Part shown: piece by piece, positions 12,009-25,226 of the stretch
Layout: each line of letters opens with the position of its first letter
Numbering within the stretch: position 1 is the stretch's first letter
NCBI RefSeq assembly: GCF_964204865.1
Contig: NC_135255.1
Coordinates: 23,217,135-23,281,134, forward strand
Length of the DNA stretch: 64,000 bases
Direction: 5' to 3'
Source: Styela clava
Lineage: Eukaryota; Chordata; Ascidiacea; Stolidobranchia; Styelidae
Notes under the pieces: model-generated
The model's database searches: none
Seen by the model: only the letters and a program-made list of their open reading frames with translations
What the model was told of the DNA's origin: nothing
Made by a program: the position numbers and the translations under genes

Positions 12009-12295
12009 TTTTCATAAATCAGCGATTCCCAACTTGGGCTCACCAAGCGGGGCACAACACTGATTTTTTCTCTCTTTACAAGAAAACCCACTGTTCTTCC
12101 TAGTTTCATTTCTTAATATGGTTATTTCAAAGTGTTTTCACTTTGTTAGAGATGAATTGTGTAAAAATAACGAGATTCGGAATGTACCAATCAATATAAC
12201 ACTAAATATGCCACTGGAATGATGAACAGGGGGTCATCAGTGCTAAAACAATCCAGAGGGGGAGCCACGAGCCATAAACATTCGGGAATCACTGT
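12009..12295. mobile_element. hAT-like non-autonomous element
   Basis: The left end gattcccaacttgggctcac and the right end attcgggaatcactgtc are inverted. The interior shares the aataacactaaat...gccactgg block with the element before lectins A and B. Confidence 0.55.
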
Positions 12296-12384
12296 CACAA
12301 ACAATAACTACCTATTTATCGGTTTCCACTTGTACAGAGGCTTGGTCTGAGTGAAAACGGAAAATGTTACACAAATAGATACCC

Positions 12385-12460
12385 CCGAAATATGTGAACC
12401 AAGATGGTGGACACCGAAACGTAGTATGTGTACCAGGTTGGGGTTAGGCCATATTTCAAG
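12385..12460. mobile_element. Half copy of palindromic MITE family 1
   Basis: Only one arm is present (gaaatatgtgaaccaagatg, ggacaccgaaacgtagtatg, ttggggttaggccata). The inverted second arm is missing. The next 850 bases show no gene, only short unsupported frames. Confidence 0.65.
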
Positions 12461-12849
12461 GCCAGACTTGAAGAAGTCTGAGAGCAAATGATGATAATTT
12501 TATGCAAAGGTTTTGGTGAAATATTCTTGCCACAAAAAAAAAGGAATTCAAACATGCCGTTGTTCACGCAAATATTTAGCTCAAGATATTTCGTACCCAT
12601 AATAGAAAAGCACCTGGAAGCGTTATATAAGTTTTCGATCCGGTCTAACAATCATTTACAGGTTCACTAAAACTTATTTCAATTATTTCAAACTTATATT
12701 AAATTATTTCATGAGTTGTTTGGACGTGTAGGTTTAGACATCTTTATATGAACTATAGTTAATAACTACTAGGCTGGGTAACAGAAAAGTTTAATGATAT
12801 ACAACTGTTTCAAAGGATCTTTGTCGAACCCTTGGAATAGATCTACCGG

Positions 12850-12915
12850 TATCGAACACCTGGGAAATCGAACCCAGGTCTGCAGATAAAGAAACACTGC
12901 CAGACTGCCATATGA
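12850..12915 (-). other. tRNA-like fragment, probably a SINE head
   Basis: On the - strand, ggcagtctggcagtgtt is followed by cctgggttcgatttcccagg, which resembles a T-arm with a GGTTCGA box B. I cannot fold a complete acceptor stem, so this is not called a functional tRNA. Confidence 0.3.
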
Positions 12916-13312
12916 TATCGTACTACAGTACTAAATTTATGAAAAAACAGTCAAGTTCTATTACCTATGTTCTCACGCTAGATCTTATTATTTGGCATCT
13001 TCCTTTTTATGTATATCTTTATATCTTCCAACAATATCTTCCAACAAACCATCATTAGGAAACCTTCATGTAGACGGCAACATTGACGTTCTCTCAACTA
13101 TTTTTCACAGCATGAACAACAGACAACTTAATGGATGTTTCCCCAACCAATGTCAACAAAACGCAGAAAAGTTGAGGCTAAGTACAAAGTTTTTTTTGAG
13201 AAGCAATGCAATGAGAAAAAAATCTATATTCTATTCGAGAGATGTATCTCTGGTCTATTTTTAATATAAAAAGTATCATCCGTTCAGTTTTCAACTTTCT
13301 AAAAATATCTGC

Positions 13313-14221
13313 GGCCCGCCAATAACTTGCAACTCTCAATTTTGGCACGCGAGCGACAAAAAGATGCCGACCCCTGCTTTAGAGTATATTCAAGGAGTTC
13401 TGAATATGTAAAAAAAATTGCAGCTAGTTTGGTGGAAATAGAGATTTAAAGCAACAGTACATTGTCCTTGAGGATGAAGCGTTGAATTCCGATTGAAAAT
13501 TAGCTCTTACGAATGGTGCTCGCACGGTGCCTTATTCGGAGCGAAAAACGGGTGCGACCGTCAAACAAAAAAATATATATATAAACCATGGCACGTTCTG
13601 GTATTTCCTAGATAACATTTAAAATTGAGAGAGAAGTTGAAATAGTCATTGTTGCAAGTACATCTCAGATTTGTCTAATTCGCAAAATGGCAAAAATACG
13701 GATCTAAATTGTCGATGCAAACGCGGGTTAAATTGAATACAATTAAATTATAATAAATCAAGACATTTTAAATATGGTCACAAAAAAGTATCCACACTAA
13801 ATACAATGACGCAGTCTATCTCATATTTTTATACGCAACAGATTGAGCGGTATTTTAGACAAGTAGTGTTTATATTTTGACACAAGAAGACGGATACGCG
13901 AGTTACGTTGGACACAATTATATCAATATAGAATAAAATTTTATAGATTCTCGTAGCTGTCCTAAATTGAATATTTTATGGTATACCTAAAAGTCGACTC
14001 TTTTTATGAGCGCGTAATCGCGGCGACTGTTTCAGAATGAAATGAAAATTTCCGATTTTGAACCTATCTTTTGAAAATCCTGGCTGCGCGCTTGGCTGGC
14101 TGGGTACCTCGCGGAAGTCGAAATTTTTATCATTTCAGCGTGAGCTACATGTACCCCTAACCAAGATGATGGAATAAATTTTATCCTTTTTAGTATTGTC
14201 GCGTTCACATTGTTTCTGGCT
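13313..14221. other. hAT-like end, partial 0.86-kb unit and unexplained sequence up to the duplication junction
   Basis: 13313-13378 looks like a hAT terminus (ggcacgcgagcgacaaaaag, then ccgacccctgc). 13380-13660 is a fragment of the 0.8-0.9 kb repeat. From about 13660 to 14221 I recognise nothing. The second copy of the window's first bases starts exactly at 14222. Confidence 0.5.
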
Positions 14222-17200
14222 ACAAAACTAATCGTGATTGACCTTCATACCTATGTCTTAGGTCGTGCAAAGACAGGTCAAATGTAGCTAATTTCCATGC
14301 ACGTTATCTAAGAAATAAATTTGATTTTCATCCTTTTACTATTCAAATCAGGTAGTTGACTATGCAAACCAAAACATAAACGTTTGGCACGCGAAGGTGC
14401 TCATTATTCATAAAATGGCACGCTGAATTCAAAAGGTTGCCGACCCCTGGACTAGATAGTACATACTAAGTAGTAATTTGGGACAAATTACTTTGAGCAA
14501 ACTTGCATAAAATATTTTGACGTGTGGAAATATGTAAGACATCGTGATATTTTATTCGGAGTTGCGTGTGGAGATACGTTCATGGTTCAATGCATAGGAA
14601 TGCATAGGTCTGCCGCGCCGTATCGGCAGGACAATAAAATAATTCGAAATATTGGTATTTCTGAACGTTCATAATTTTTTAACAATTATGAGTAGCGAAC
14701 TGAGGGGCATCTCAAACGAAAGCAAATTCGCGCAGTGAGATAAGATGTTACATTTTGAAATAAAGTTTGTTAAAAATTGAGAAATTCATTTTAGTCGCAA
14801 CATTTTTCTCATTTTTAGTTAGTTATGATCCGAAATCTCGTATTTTATTGAGAAATATTTTAGCAATAACATAGAGCTCTTTGTATGCTTTCAGTTGATA
14901 CTTGAATTACTTTCGTAGCTATCGTATAACCAAACTTATAGCAAAATATGCAATTCTACATTCTTGTGTCGGATGAACACGTTCAATAATCGGCCATGAC
15001 GTACTGACCAATGACCAGCTTTCATGTAATAAAATATTTATTTAAATACTCATTGTGGTTCTAGACATACGAGGTCATAAAGTTGATTCCTTCTGAAACG
15101 AAAAACAAGCCGGTAAACCGGCTTGCCGGGTTCAAGCAGTTAAATTCCGGTTAAAACAGAAGTCTCAGGTAAAAATAAGGTTTTAAACCATCAAAATAAG
15201 CCTTTAAATGTAATTACATAACGAAGTCACACGGATCGACTAGGTAGTACATACTATGTAGTAATTTGAGACAAAATGATTTGAGCAAACTTACATGAAA
15301 TAATTTAAACGTATGGAAATGTCTAAGATATCGTAAGGTGGAATTCTCTATTCTATATTTTTATTCTGAGTTGCGTGCGAAGATACGTTCATGGTTTAAT
15401 GCATAGGAATTCCATTCATAGTTCGTGGGGCTTTGGTTCGCACGCAATGAGGAGCTGAAATATCGGGGTGTTGAATTGTGTACAAATCTCTCCTTATTAA
15501 CTCGTATCGCATATTCCCCACTTTTCTCTCACTTTTATTTTTTTGAAATGATGTCATAGTTACCCGTTCGCATATTTCACTTTAGTCAGTGTCTGATGAT
15601 GAAACAATTTTAGTTCAATGTAGTTAGAGTAATAGGTAGTTTAGTTTAGCAGTTTTGGTGTTATTGGAATTGAAGTTGCATTATACATTACCCTAAGTCG
15701 GTTAATGCAATATTTTTAGCGCATCATCTCGAACATTTCGCCAGTGCACGATTTGAAAATTTACCACTGCATGATAGATTTATAATATATTCCAAGTGTC
15801 CTGAATATGTTAAAAAATTATAGCTAGTTTGGTGGTGGAAAGAATTGAACTCCAAATTTCGATTGAAAATAGTAGCCCTTTAAGACGGGTGCTCGCACGG
15901 TGCTCTATTCGGAGAGAAAGGTGGGTGTGAGCGTCGAACAAAAAATATATTAATAAACCATGACACATTCTGGTATTCCTAAGATACCAGTTAAAAATGA
16001 GAGGGAAATTGAAATAGTGTTACCATATGTGAGACCGCACTTTAGTAGCCAAGCTGAAGTCTCAGATAAGGTTAAGGTTTAAAATCATCAGAATAGGCAT
16101 TAAAATGTACTTACATAACAAAGTCAAACGAATAGACTAGGTAGTAAATACTATGTAGTAATTTTGGGAAAATTAATTTGACCAAACTTGTATAAAATAA
16201 TTTTAACGTGTGGAAATATCTATGACATCGTGAGGTAAAATTGTCTATTTTCTTATTTCATACCAAAGTTGCGTGCGAAGATACGTTCATGGTTCAATGC
16301 ATAGGAATTCCATTAATAGTTCGTGCGACTTTGGGTCGCACGCAATGAGGAGCTGAGATATCGGGGTGTTGAACAAATTCCTCGTTATTTACTCGCGTCG
16401 TATTTTGCTCGCGTTTCTCAATCTTTTATCTTTTTGAAATGAAGTCATGGTTTGCATATTTCTCTTAGTCAGTATTTGATGGTGAAATAATTTTAGTTCA
16501 TAAATTTAGTTGGAGTAATAGGTTGTTTAGTTTGGCAGTTTCTGGTGGTATTGGAATTGAGTTGCTTTTTAAATGACCCTAAGTCGGTTAGAATCAATAT
16601 TTTCAGCAAAGAATTTTGAACATTCAGCCAGAACACGATTTGAAGATTATAACTGTATGATAGATTTATAATATATTCCAAGAGTCCTGAGTATGTTGTA
16701 CTAGACGTCGAAGCGTTAAATTTCGATTAAAAATAATAACCCCTTGAGACGGGCGCTCGCACGGTGCTTCATTCGGACCGAAAAGCGGGTGTGAGCATAG
16801 AATAAAAAATGTATAAATAAACAATGGCACGTTCTAGTATTTCTAAGAAACCAATTATAATTGATGGGAAAATTGAAATAGTGTTATCATATGTGAGACC
16901 GCACTTTAGTAGCCAAACTGAAGTCTCAGGTAAGATTAAGGTTTAAAACAATCAAAATAGTCATTAAAATGTACTTACATAACAAAGTCAAACGGATCGA
17001 CTAGGTAGTACATACTATGTAGTAATTTTGGAAAAATTAATTTGAGCAAACTTGCATGAAATAATTTTAACGTGTGGAAATATTCAAGACATCGTGAGGT
17101 AAAATTGTCTATTTTATTTTTTATTCCAAAGTTGCGTGCGAAGATACGTTCATGGTCCAATGCATAGGAATTCCATTCGTAGTTCGTGGGGCTTTGGTTC

Positions 17201-17641
17201 GCACGCAATGAGGAACTGAAATATCGGGGTGTTGAATTGTGATCAAATCTCTCGTTATTTACTCGTATCCTATTTTTTTCTCACGTTTCTCTCTATTTTA
17301 TCTTTTTAAAATTATGTCACACACGGTCTCTTTCTCGCATGAAATTTGGCGTAATTTCAATCTCATTCATATTTCGATTAGTAAGTGTCTGATGATAAAA
17401 TAATTTTAGTTCAGTGTAGTTGTAGTGATAAGTGGTTTAGATTGGCGGTTTTGGTGTTTTTGGAATTGAGGTTGGATTTTTGAATTAACCTAAGTTGGTT
17501 AGAATTGATATTTTAAGAAGATCATTTTGAACATTTTGCCAGATTAAAATTTAATGATTTATAGCTGCTATATAGATTTTGAAAATTAGATTGATAGGAT
17601 CTGAAGCCAATATAATTAGCCACGGCCTCTGGTTCCGACCT
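14222..17641. repeat. 0.8-0.9 kb tandem repeat array upstream of lectin B
   Basis: This is the same array as 1-3420, inside the 7.3-kb duplication. Marker phrases recur near 14581, 15391, 16288 and 17151. No gene is seen. Confidence 0.85.
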
Positions 17642-17838
17642 GCTCCGACTCCAGACCTGGTTTACTGTTTACACTATCTATTTTCTGTAACCTGATTTTT
17701 GAAAAGGCTCTAAACAAGCATAGGTAAAAATAGGTCAATCTAAACTGGTGGTTCTCAGCTTTTAAATTTTATAAATTTAAACTCATCTTTTTGCTTATTT
17801 TAAAACTTCCTCTTACTCCCTATTTAATGATAAAACGA

Positions 17839-18071
17839 TACTCCAGAAGTATGTAAACCAAGATGGCGGACACCGGAACGTAGTATGTGTACCAGGTTAC
17901 GGTTAGGCCATAATTTCAGGAACAAATACTACGGGAGTCACTTGGCTAGTCCCCGAACTCGTCATATACCTAAAATAAGGATAATTGGAATAATATTATG
18001 GCCTATCCCTAACCTGGTACACATAACCTGGTTCCGATGTCCGCCATGTAGGTTCACATACTTCGGGAGTA
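17839..18071. mobile_element. Palindromic MITE family 1, full copy (duplicate of 3618-3850)
   Basis: Inverted arms with the gatggcggacaccggaacgt signature. The element is carried in the duplicated block. Confidence 0.8.
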
Positions 18072-18750
18072 TCTATGAAGCTACCTTTTTGCCCAATCTT
18101 TAATGAACCCAGCTACTGTTATGGGCAAGCCACACTACCGCTGTAATAAAATAAAGTAGTCGTGAAAGTTTGCATAAATTAATGTTGACATACGCCATAT
18201 TTTTCCCTGACATGTCCGGGATTTTAGTGGTCAATTTTGCGTCAGGGAGAAATGCTAAAAAGTGCCTAAATGTCAGATTTTGGAATACACAGAATTCCTG
18301 CTACAAATCCTCGAGTTTCCAGATATTGCGCATCCACGAAATCCTATTTTTCAGAGATATGTCACATGCAAGCTTTTTTTGTACCACACGGGTTGCGTCG
18401 CATTCAGATAATTGTGATGTCACATATGAACTGTATTACCAGCATTTTGTAATAGGTGCTTTAGTTGCACTACCTGTAACTTACTTTATTCTGTGTTAGA
18501 GTTTTAGTCACCAGTGCTAAAGATTAGGCAACAATTTTGCTTCTTTCGTTTTTTCTGTATTTATTCTATTCTCACAAGAAAGCGACGACAGCTTGTGCCT
18601 GGATACATAGTGAATTTATACCATAATAAAAATGGTGTTTTGATTACCAAATTGGTCAAAATGGCTCATTAATTTGTTTTTCAACATATGGTAACCCTAG
18701 CATAAATAATTAATCATCTTGAACTAAATAATAGTAATACTGCGCGAGTA

Positions 18751-19081
18751 CAAGGCAACCTCGCTCCCCGTCCCTGGGAAGGTGGGAAGGAAACGTTGTT
18801 TTCGACCCAAAGGAGACCATAGAGCAGTTAGAGGTGGACCACAATGCTAGGCGCGAAATTAATTTTCATTTTGATGGAAAACTCCCCGTTTTCCTAGTTC
18901 CATTTCTTTATACGGTGTTTTCACTTTGTTGAGCAGAAATTGTTCACACGTAATAGGATATGGAATCTACCAATCAAAATAACACTATAAATGCCACTGG
19001 AATAATAAACAGAGGGCCACGAGTGCTAAAAGCCTCTAGACGGGGCCCACAAGCTATATAAGGTTGGGAACCACTTTTCTA
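18751..19081. mobile_element. hAT-like remnant upstream of lectin B
   Basis: Duplicate of 4530-4860, with the ggttgggaaccactttt terminus. The 18072-18750 interval before it matches 3851-4530 and holds no supported gene. Confidence 0.6.
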
Positions 19082-19299
19082 CGCAATGCATTAAAAATAC
19101 TAGACTCAGACTAGAAGCCAACAGTCATTCTTGATCCAAATCTAAAAGGCAGAACAAAGATGCAGTAGACTTTAATTAACCGGATTCCATTTGCGTGTTG
19201 TAGGCTATGTGTTATCTACTGTGATTGTGTTAAGTAAGTTGTAATTTTAAAGTATTGTTTATTCATCTCAGATAAATACGAGTATTTTTGAAACTAACC

Positions 19300-22110
19300 A
19301 TGATCAAATATATCACCCTGTTTATGCTTATTGGAATAATTACTTTGGGGAACGCATCGGCTTTGGATAATTATGGGACAGTACTGACCGAGCAAATGAA
19401 TCGATATTGCGAAACGTATATGTGTCAAGATACCGACCATACATCGGTAAGACAACAGAGAGGGCCGCGGGTTGGAAAAACTGGGCCAAAGGGCCCACCT
19501 GGACTACCCGGAATAGTCGGTCCCCGTGGACCTGCTGGAAGCGTCGGTCCACAAGGGGTCAAAGGTCAGCCCGGGGTTTCTGGACCACCAGGCCAAGTGA
19601 ACTACACAAGAGTCGGAGAGATTGTAGAAAAAAAAGTAATGGGTAATGCAACATTATTTATAGCGATATACAAAGTCTGATAATGGCCACTTTCTGTTAC
19701 TACCGACTACCGACTGTTCCCCGACTAGGCAGTATAGTTTAATACTGGTGATCGCCACCATCATACCAAAAACTAAGCGCAAACAACATTTTCAACATCA
19801 TTTGTCATCATATATGTGATACCTCTTACAATCAGACTACCGCTCGTTTATTCACTTTGTATGCGACCACTCATTCGCAGACAACAGGGACATCCTTGGC
19901 AACTATTTTTGCATTTCTATATTATTTTTGTTCTGACTTATTGCCAACTGATTTATGTATTCGTTTTCATTAGGTATGTTCGCGCTTGTGCTCAATGAAG
20001 ACTGCAGCAATTTCGCCACAACAGATCAAGCCCTGGTAACAGGCGGTGTGTTTGCAATCTATCCAGTGAGATTGAACCAAATAATTCACGTTTATTGCGA
20101 CACATCGACAGACGGAGGAAAATGGATGGTGAGAAAATTTCGTATTTAATGTACAAGATTACAATGTATTATGGCGCACTTGTGAGCTTGTGTCGTCTGA
20201 ATCATCTTGGGCAAACTGCAGTTATGACACACTCAGATACAAATAGATATCAGACGAATCAAATAATTTAAAACTGTAGTTTCAGTCCGAGACTCATCTG
20301 GCAAAACCAAGTAGCCAAGTGTACGTAATATACAGCCGTAACGGTGCTCCCGAAGTATTCCTACCAAGATGGCGCACAACCTGAACATAGTATGTGTACC
20401 AGGTAAGGGTTGTTCAGGTTGTGCGTCATCTTAGTACGAATACTTCCGGAGCGCCGTCGTAACAACTGCTATTTTGCACTTTAAACATTTTAAATGCACT
20501 TTAGAGGAAGGTGTCACAGATCAATGCTAACAATCAGTATATATTTTATCCAAGAGCATGATCACTTAATTTGCGGTGAACTACAGCCCGCGGAGTGCGT
20601 TTCCTCGACAGCTGAGGTCTAGTGTATGGAAATAGTAAATCGCCCTATGCGCGGTCAAAGATGTCGAATAGTGGCTGTATATGTTGGTCTAGTTAGTTCG
20701 GCACGATTCACGAATACTTTGTATCGTAGACAAGCAATTTTTGTTATTCTTTGCTGGGCATACCGAAGGAATAGATACATTTTCTGTAACAGGTTTTTCA
20801 ACGAAGGTCTAACGGAATGCTCGATTTCGCCTCGTATGACTGGAATGCATATGCGAATGGATTTGGAAATTTAACCGGGGAATATTGGATGGGTAAGATA
20901 GATGGTTGTTGGAAAGGATAGGCTTGTAAAAAAAAAATCAAAAAACTTCAACTTGTTTATCATTTATAAAGTTCCATAATTAACATATCACCAGAAAACT
21001 GGCAATTCTGGCAACGGGATTCTATGATATATTTTTCGAAAGCAAAGCTAACTAAAATGAAAATATTGACTTTAATCTATGCGTAATAGCTTGGGTGTAA
21101 ACTATGCTGAAGTGCAAATATTCTCCCAAATATAGTCGCTTGTGAATCTTGAAGTGAAGCATCTAATCAAATAAAATAATTTACAATGTTCTCAAATTTG
21201 TTAGGATTGGAGAAACTACATCGATTAACATCAGACGGTGACTTTGAACTCAGAATTGATTTGGAAGATTGGGAGGGATATAAACGCTACGCCAAGTATT
21301 CGTAAGTATTTCATCAATTATATTTTACCCGTTTTTTACAGCTGTGGGTATTGCGGACGGAGATTCCGGCTTCTGATTCGGAAACGACAATTTTTGATTA
21401 AAAAAGCTGAATCATTCGGAATACTTTTCAGATTTAATTGGAAGAATTTGACTCCGGCAACTTGTTTATTATTTCAAATCCGACTTCCTATCTTTACTTT
21501 GTGCTTAATGAAAAATTTTCTAGTCGATTAATAGCTTTGATTATGGGATTTACCAAGTTGACTGAATAAGACAAAACTAGGAAATTATCGATCGTCTCAA
21601 AACAGCCGCCTTCCTATTAGTAACACTTTGTTTAGATTCTTACAAATCCGGTCGAGCATTTCTAACGGCCTGTATCATCATATAGGTGATGCAAAACTGA
21701 TTTTTCGGGTTTCAGGACTGAATATGAGATTCTATAATAAAACGCATTATATCTATGTTGTTGAAATAATATTCTCTTATTTCAGGTCGTTTTCCATCGG
21801 ATCTGCTTCTATAAAATATCAACTCAATGTTGGAGGATATTCAGGAAATGCTGGGGATTCACTTGATTATCATAACGCAATGAAGTTTTCGACGAAGGAT
21901 CAGGACAATGATAGGAACAGTGGCAACTGTGCAAGTGAATATAACAGTGGTGGATGGTGGTTTAATAGTTGCCATCGCTCGAACCTCAACGGTAAATATA
22001 TCAGTGGAGGTCAGACTAGTAGAAGCAGTGAAGGAGTCATCTGGTACCATTGGAAGGGAAGCAGTCACTCACTGAAGTTCACAGAAATGAAATTCCGTCC
22101 GAGAATGTAA
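19300..22110 (+). CDS. Lectin B: secreted collagen/fibrinogen-domain protein (ficolin-like), intact
   Basis: Exons are 19300-19642, 19974-20128, 20793-20892, 21205-21301 and 21786-22110. They join in phases 1, 0, 1 and 2 to give 339 residues and TAA. Residues 1-21 form a signal peptide. Cys37 and Cys42 could crosslink subunits. Residues 59-97 are 13 uninterrupted Gly-X-Y triplets. N101 is an N-glycosylation sequon. From about 124 a fibrinogen-related domain runs to the end. It shows the DCS...VYCD cysteine pair, [12 protein letters not shown], the YAKYSSF...[10 protein letters not shown] core, a calcium site (D-x-D-N-D at 270-274), and the second cysteine pair C280/C294 around NCA and GWWF. 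This is the architecture of ficolins, which bind acetylated sugars and act outside the cell in innate recognition. I infer the role from the family; sugar specificity is unknown. An alternative label is fibrinogen-related or tenascin-like lectin. Confidence 0.9.
20345..20454. mobile_element. Short palindromic MITE in intron 2 of lectin B
   Basis: Duplicate of 6124-6233, absent from lectin C. Its arms carry gatggcgcacaacctgaac and the complement. Confidence 0.75.
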
Positions 22111-22762
22111 AGATGTTCAACCATCAATCAAAACTAAAGCCGTGGAGTTAGAGTCGTTGGTTCAAAAATTTCTAAATCGTTGTTGCAATTTTGAACTGAA
22201 ACTCTAAATACAATATCAAACTTATCCTGCAAAAAGTTGTTTTCCCAATTTCTTCAAGTCAAAATACAAAATTCCAAATTTTACCCGGTACTTATTTGAA
22301 GTCAGAAGTCGAAATTTTCCAAGTTCGTAATCTCAAATTATTCTCATTTTAATAATATACTCGGATTCTGAACTCGGTTCCTTCAATATCTCAAACTATG
22401 ATTTCCACAGCCTTTGGTAAAATGTAAATATTTTTTCATTTTGCAAAAGCAACATTTCAATGACCCTTCACCTAATCATCCGAGATAGAGTTTTCATTTT
22501 CAATACATTAATATAACAAATATCTGGACTAACCATTTTGTCATTATTCTAAATATCCGTTTAATCTTGTATAAATACATGTAAAATTATTTTCTGTTTG
22601 ACATCTTTAGATGGTAAAATTTGAACAAAACAATTGTTTTATTCAAATGTCTTGAAACTTTCATTAAATCTATTAATTTCGTTGTTTTGAATTCCTTCAA
22701 GTTTCTTCAAATGTACATAGTAATTTTTAATCATTCAATTTTTGATAGCATGCTTAAATGTC

Positions 22763-22768
22763 AATAAA
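22763..22768 (+). terminator. Poly(A) signal AATAAA of lectin B
   Basis: AATAAA stands about 650 bases after the stop, in the conserved context tgtcaataaatcatgtatta. It implies a 3' UTR of about 0.65 kb. The convergent HYLS1 stop is about 2.4 kb further on. Confidence 0.6.
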
Positions 22769-23574
22769 TCATGTATTAGACAACAGGCTAGTCAATATTT
22801 TTGAATTGAAAAACAGGAAGACTGCTGATTGCGAGCGCCAATGATGTTTGCCAATTTTAGGAATGTACTTTTGTAGTAATAGTCGTTTGCGAGAACGATA
22901 TTTTGTGGGAAGTTCATTTTGCGACGATAAAGTTCCTAATAACGAACTCATTCGATAAAGCAATTTTGACAGAATGGAATTTTACAAGAATGTAATTGTG
23001 AGGAATGAAATTTTTTGGGTGAGACTTTAGCGCGAATATAGTTTTAAATGTAATGTGTACTCGGTACACATGTGCTGTCTTGTCCGTACCAACTTTGACT
23101 CCAATCTTTAAGTTTTGTGAAAGACTTCTGTCATTGGTGATTCGCGCTAAGCGTTGGTAACACGTGCAGAGGTGCGGCTTCACGATTAAGTGTGCTGGCC
23201 AAGTCAGTAAAACCCAACCCACCAAAGATTGAGTGTGCTGCACAATAGGTCCGATAATACGATGAAGTCAGTAAAGACCCTATTTCCCAACAAAAATGCA
23301 CGGATTTGAACAGATATACTACGAAGCAGAAATACAAGCCAGACTGTATCAACGATCAATGCAAGAATAGCGACGAACGTTCTAAGATGAGGTGCACGGA
23401 GTCTGCCAATATGGGTCGAATCTGACGCATTGGGCAATATATATATATAAGTCGAAACCATTAAAAACAGAAAATTCCAGTTCCGTCACATTGCAACTCT
23501 GGTTACATTACGCGTGGAGGTAGGTTATGTTTCAGAGGATTGGTTGATTTCTAACTGTTCGGGGTGACTCACGG

Positions 23575-23803
23575 GTACTCCAAAAATATGTTAAACAAGA
23601 GGGCGGACACCGGAACGTAGTATTTGTAACAGGTTAGGGTTAGGCCACAATTTCAAATACTACAGGAGTCACTGGGCTAGTCCCCGAACTCGTCATAGAA
23701 CTAAAATAAGGAAAATTGGAATAAAACTATGGTATATTCCTAACCTGTTACATAAACTAAGTTCCGGTGTCCGTCATCTTGGTTCAAATATTCCTGGAGC
23801 GCC
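23575..23803. mobile_element. Palindromic MITE family 1, full copy
   Basis: The left arm begins gtactccaaaaatatgtt. The right arm ends ttcaaatattcctggagcgc. Both carry the cggacaccggaacgtagtat signature or its complement. The same insertion is at 54591-54801. The preceding 22790-23570 has no recognisable gene. Confidence 0.75.
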
Positions 23804-23929
23804 GGTTCACCTAACCGTTGATCTGTTACAACTTCCACCACCAAGTACGTACAAAACGAATAATCGATCGACTATTTTCATACTTCGCCAGGTAACCAAA
23901 CAAATGTCCGTGTCTCGCGATGTGATTAA

Positions 23930-24009
23930 AATTATGGCCTCACCCTAACCTGGTACACATACTACATTCTGATGTCCGCCATCTTGGATCCCATAATTAG
24001 GGAGTACAA
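23930..24009. mobile_element. Half MITE, family 1
   Basis: One arm only: ttatggcctcaccctaacct, then ggtacacatactacattc and gtccgccatcttgg. The matching half is at 54925-55005. Confidence 0.65.
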
Positions 24010-24044
24010 TCGTAAACGCCCCGAATGTGAGTAAACCAGAAATG

Positions 24045-24205
24045 CCCTCACATCTCTGAGTAATCCATGCCAGTTCGAATTCTGGAGAGGTTAATTGAGT
24101 GCGAGAGAGTTGCTGGACTCCTCCACGTGCCAAGGAGGTTCACGTAATCACTGGTTAGCCGGGTCTGGCCCTATTCTAATACCCGGCATGGACTGGTACT
24201 TGGTA
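24045..24205 (+). mobile_element. tRNA-derived SINE
   Basis: A box-B-like ccagttcgaattctgg is followed by the family body (gagagagttgctggactcct, caaggaggttcacgtaatca, catggactgg). The orthologous copy is at 55085-55232. Confidence 0.7.
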
Positions 24206-24728
24206 TAACTAGGCCGCTTGGGAAGAGGAATGATACGATTCTAATCGGCATATATTCAAAAACAGCAATCCCCAATCGAAATAAAACATTAGTCTTTCAA
24301 CATCTCTGACAACAAGAGTTTTAGTATGAAAGTATATTTAATATTCATTTTTTTTCACACTATAAAAAGATAGAATAACTGATAAAGCCAGTATTCACAT
24401 TTTCACAACCTATGTTTAATACATTTAGCCTTTACAACTTTCATCTGTTAAAATCTGATTAGGAAATTTGGTAAAAATTCATGAAATAAGATTCGACTCC
24501 GACTCCACATTATTTCAACTCCAAAGTTTATGCAAATTTCAAACATATCAATATCCAAAAATAACTTTATAAGTCTTTTTCTCAAATGGAAATTCACATC
24601 TTAAGACTTATAAGATGTTTGATAAAGATAGGCCGAAAAGACAGCAAAAAAATATCAATGAAATAAAAAGTCGAATCAGGCTGCATAAGAATTCAATTAC
24701 GAGTGTATGCAATCTGATATTACTGATG

Positions 24729-25021
24729 GCCTAAGACAGTGGTTCCCAAACTTGATTTACCGCGGGCCAAAATTAGAAGCGGAATGATAATTGCGGGCCT
24801 GGAGAGTTGAGCGCCTGCTAGGGATCGATATCGATACGTATAATTGAGATAATTGGATTGTTACGGATGCACCCATGCCCAAACTAGGATAATTGGCGGT
24901 ATCTATACTACAAAAAAGCATGAAGTGTTAAACTATTATACTCAAGTTCGACAGGCCATAATAAATTGTTATGTGGGGCATAATTAGCCCGCGGGCCGCG
25001 TTTGGAACCACTGGCCTAAGA
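24729..25021. mobile_element. hAT-type MITE with perfect 8-bp target duplication
   Basis: The element 24737-25013 (277 bp) starts cagtggttcccaaac and ends gtttggaaccactg. It is flanked on both sides by gcctaaga. An 8-bp duplication and this terminus are typical of hAT transposons. No transposase is present. The same insertion is at 55765-56058, so it predates the segmental duplication. It lies between the lectin B 3' end and the HYLS1 stop. Confidence 0.9.
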
Positions 25022-25226
25022 TAATCATTACCAACCGGGAATTCGTAAATAGATTTCAGGGTTCTCGTGAGCTCTGCAAGCATAAGATAAAAAACAAATT
25101 GTATAATGAGTCTGTGACCATTCGCCACAGCGTAATACAAATCCTATTTATGTAAATGAAACTTTTAAGGTTAAGAACCACGGTCCAACTAATTGTTTGT
25201 ATCGCTGAACCTGTGAAAGGTCATCA

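Larger units (their letters stand above)
14222..21530 (+). repeat. Near-perfect 7.3-kb direct duplication of 1-7310
   Basis: From acaaaactaatcgtgattga onward the sequence matches the start of the window at an offset of 14221 (14220 after one base is lost in a poly-A run near 20930). By eye I find only a few differences over about 7.28 kb: near 3157/17378, 4771/18992 and 6384/20605, plus the poly-A indel. After about 7284/21504 mismatches become frequent. The copy contains the repeat array, MITEs and lectin exons 1-4. The left edge in copy 1 is cut by the window start. Confidence 0.9.
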
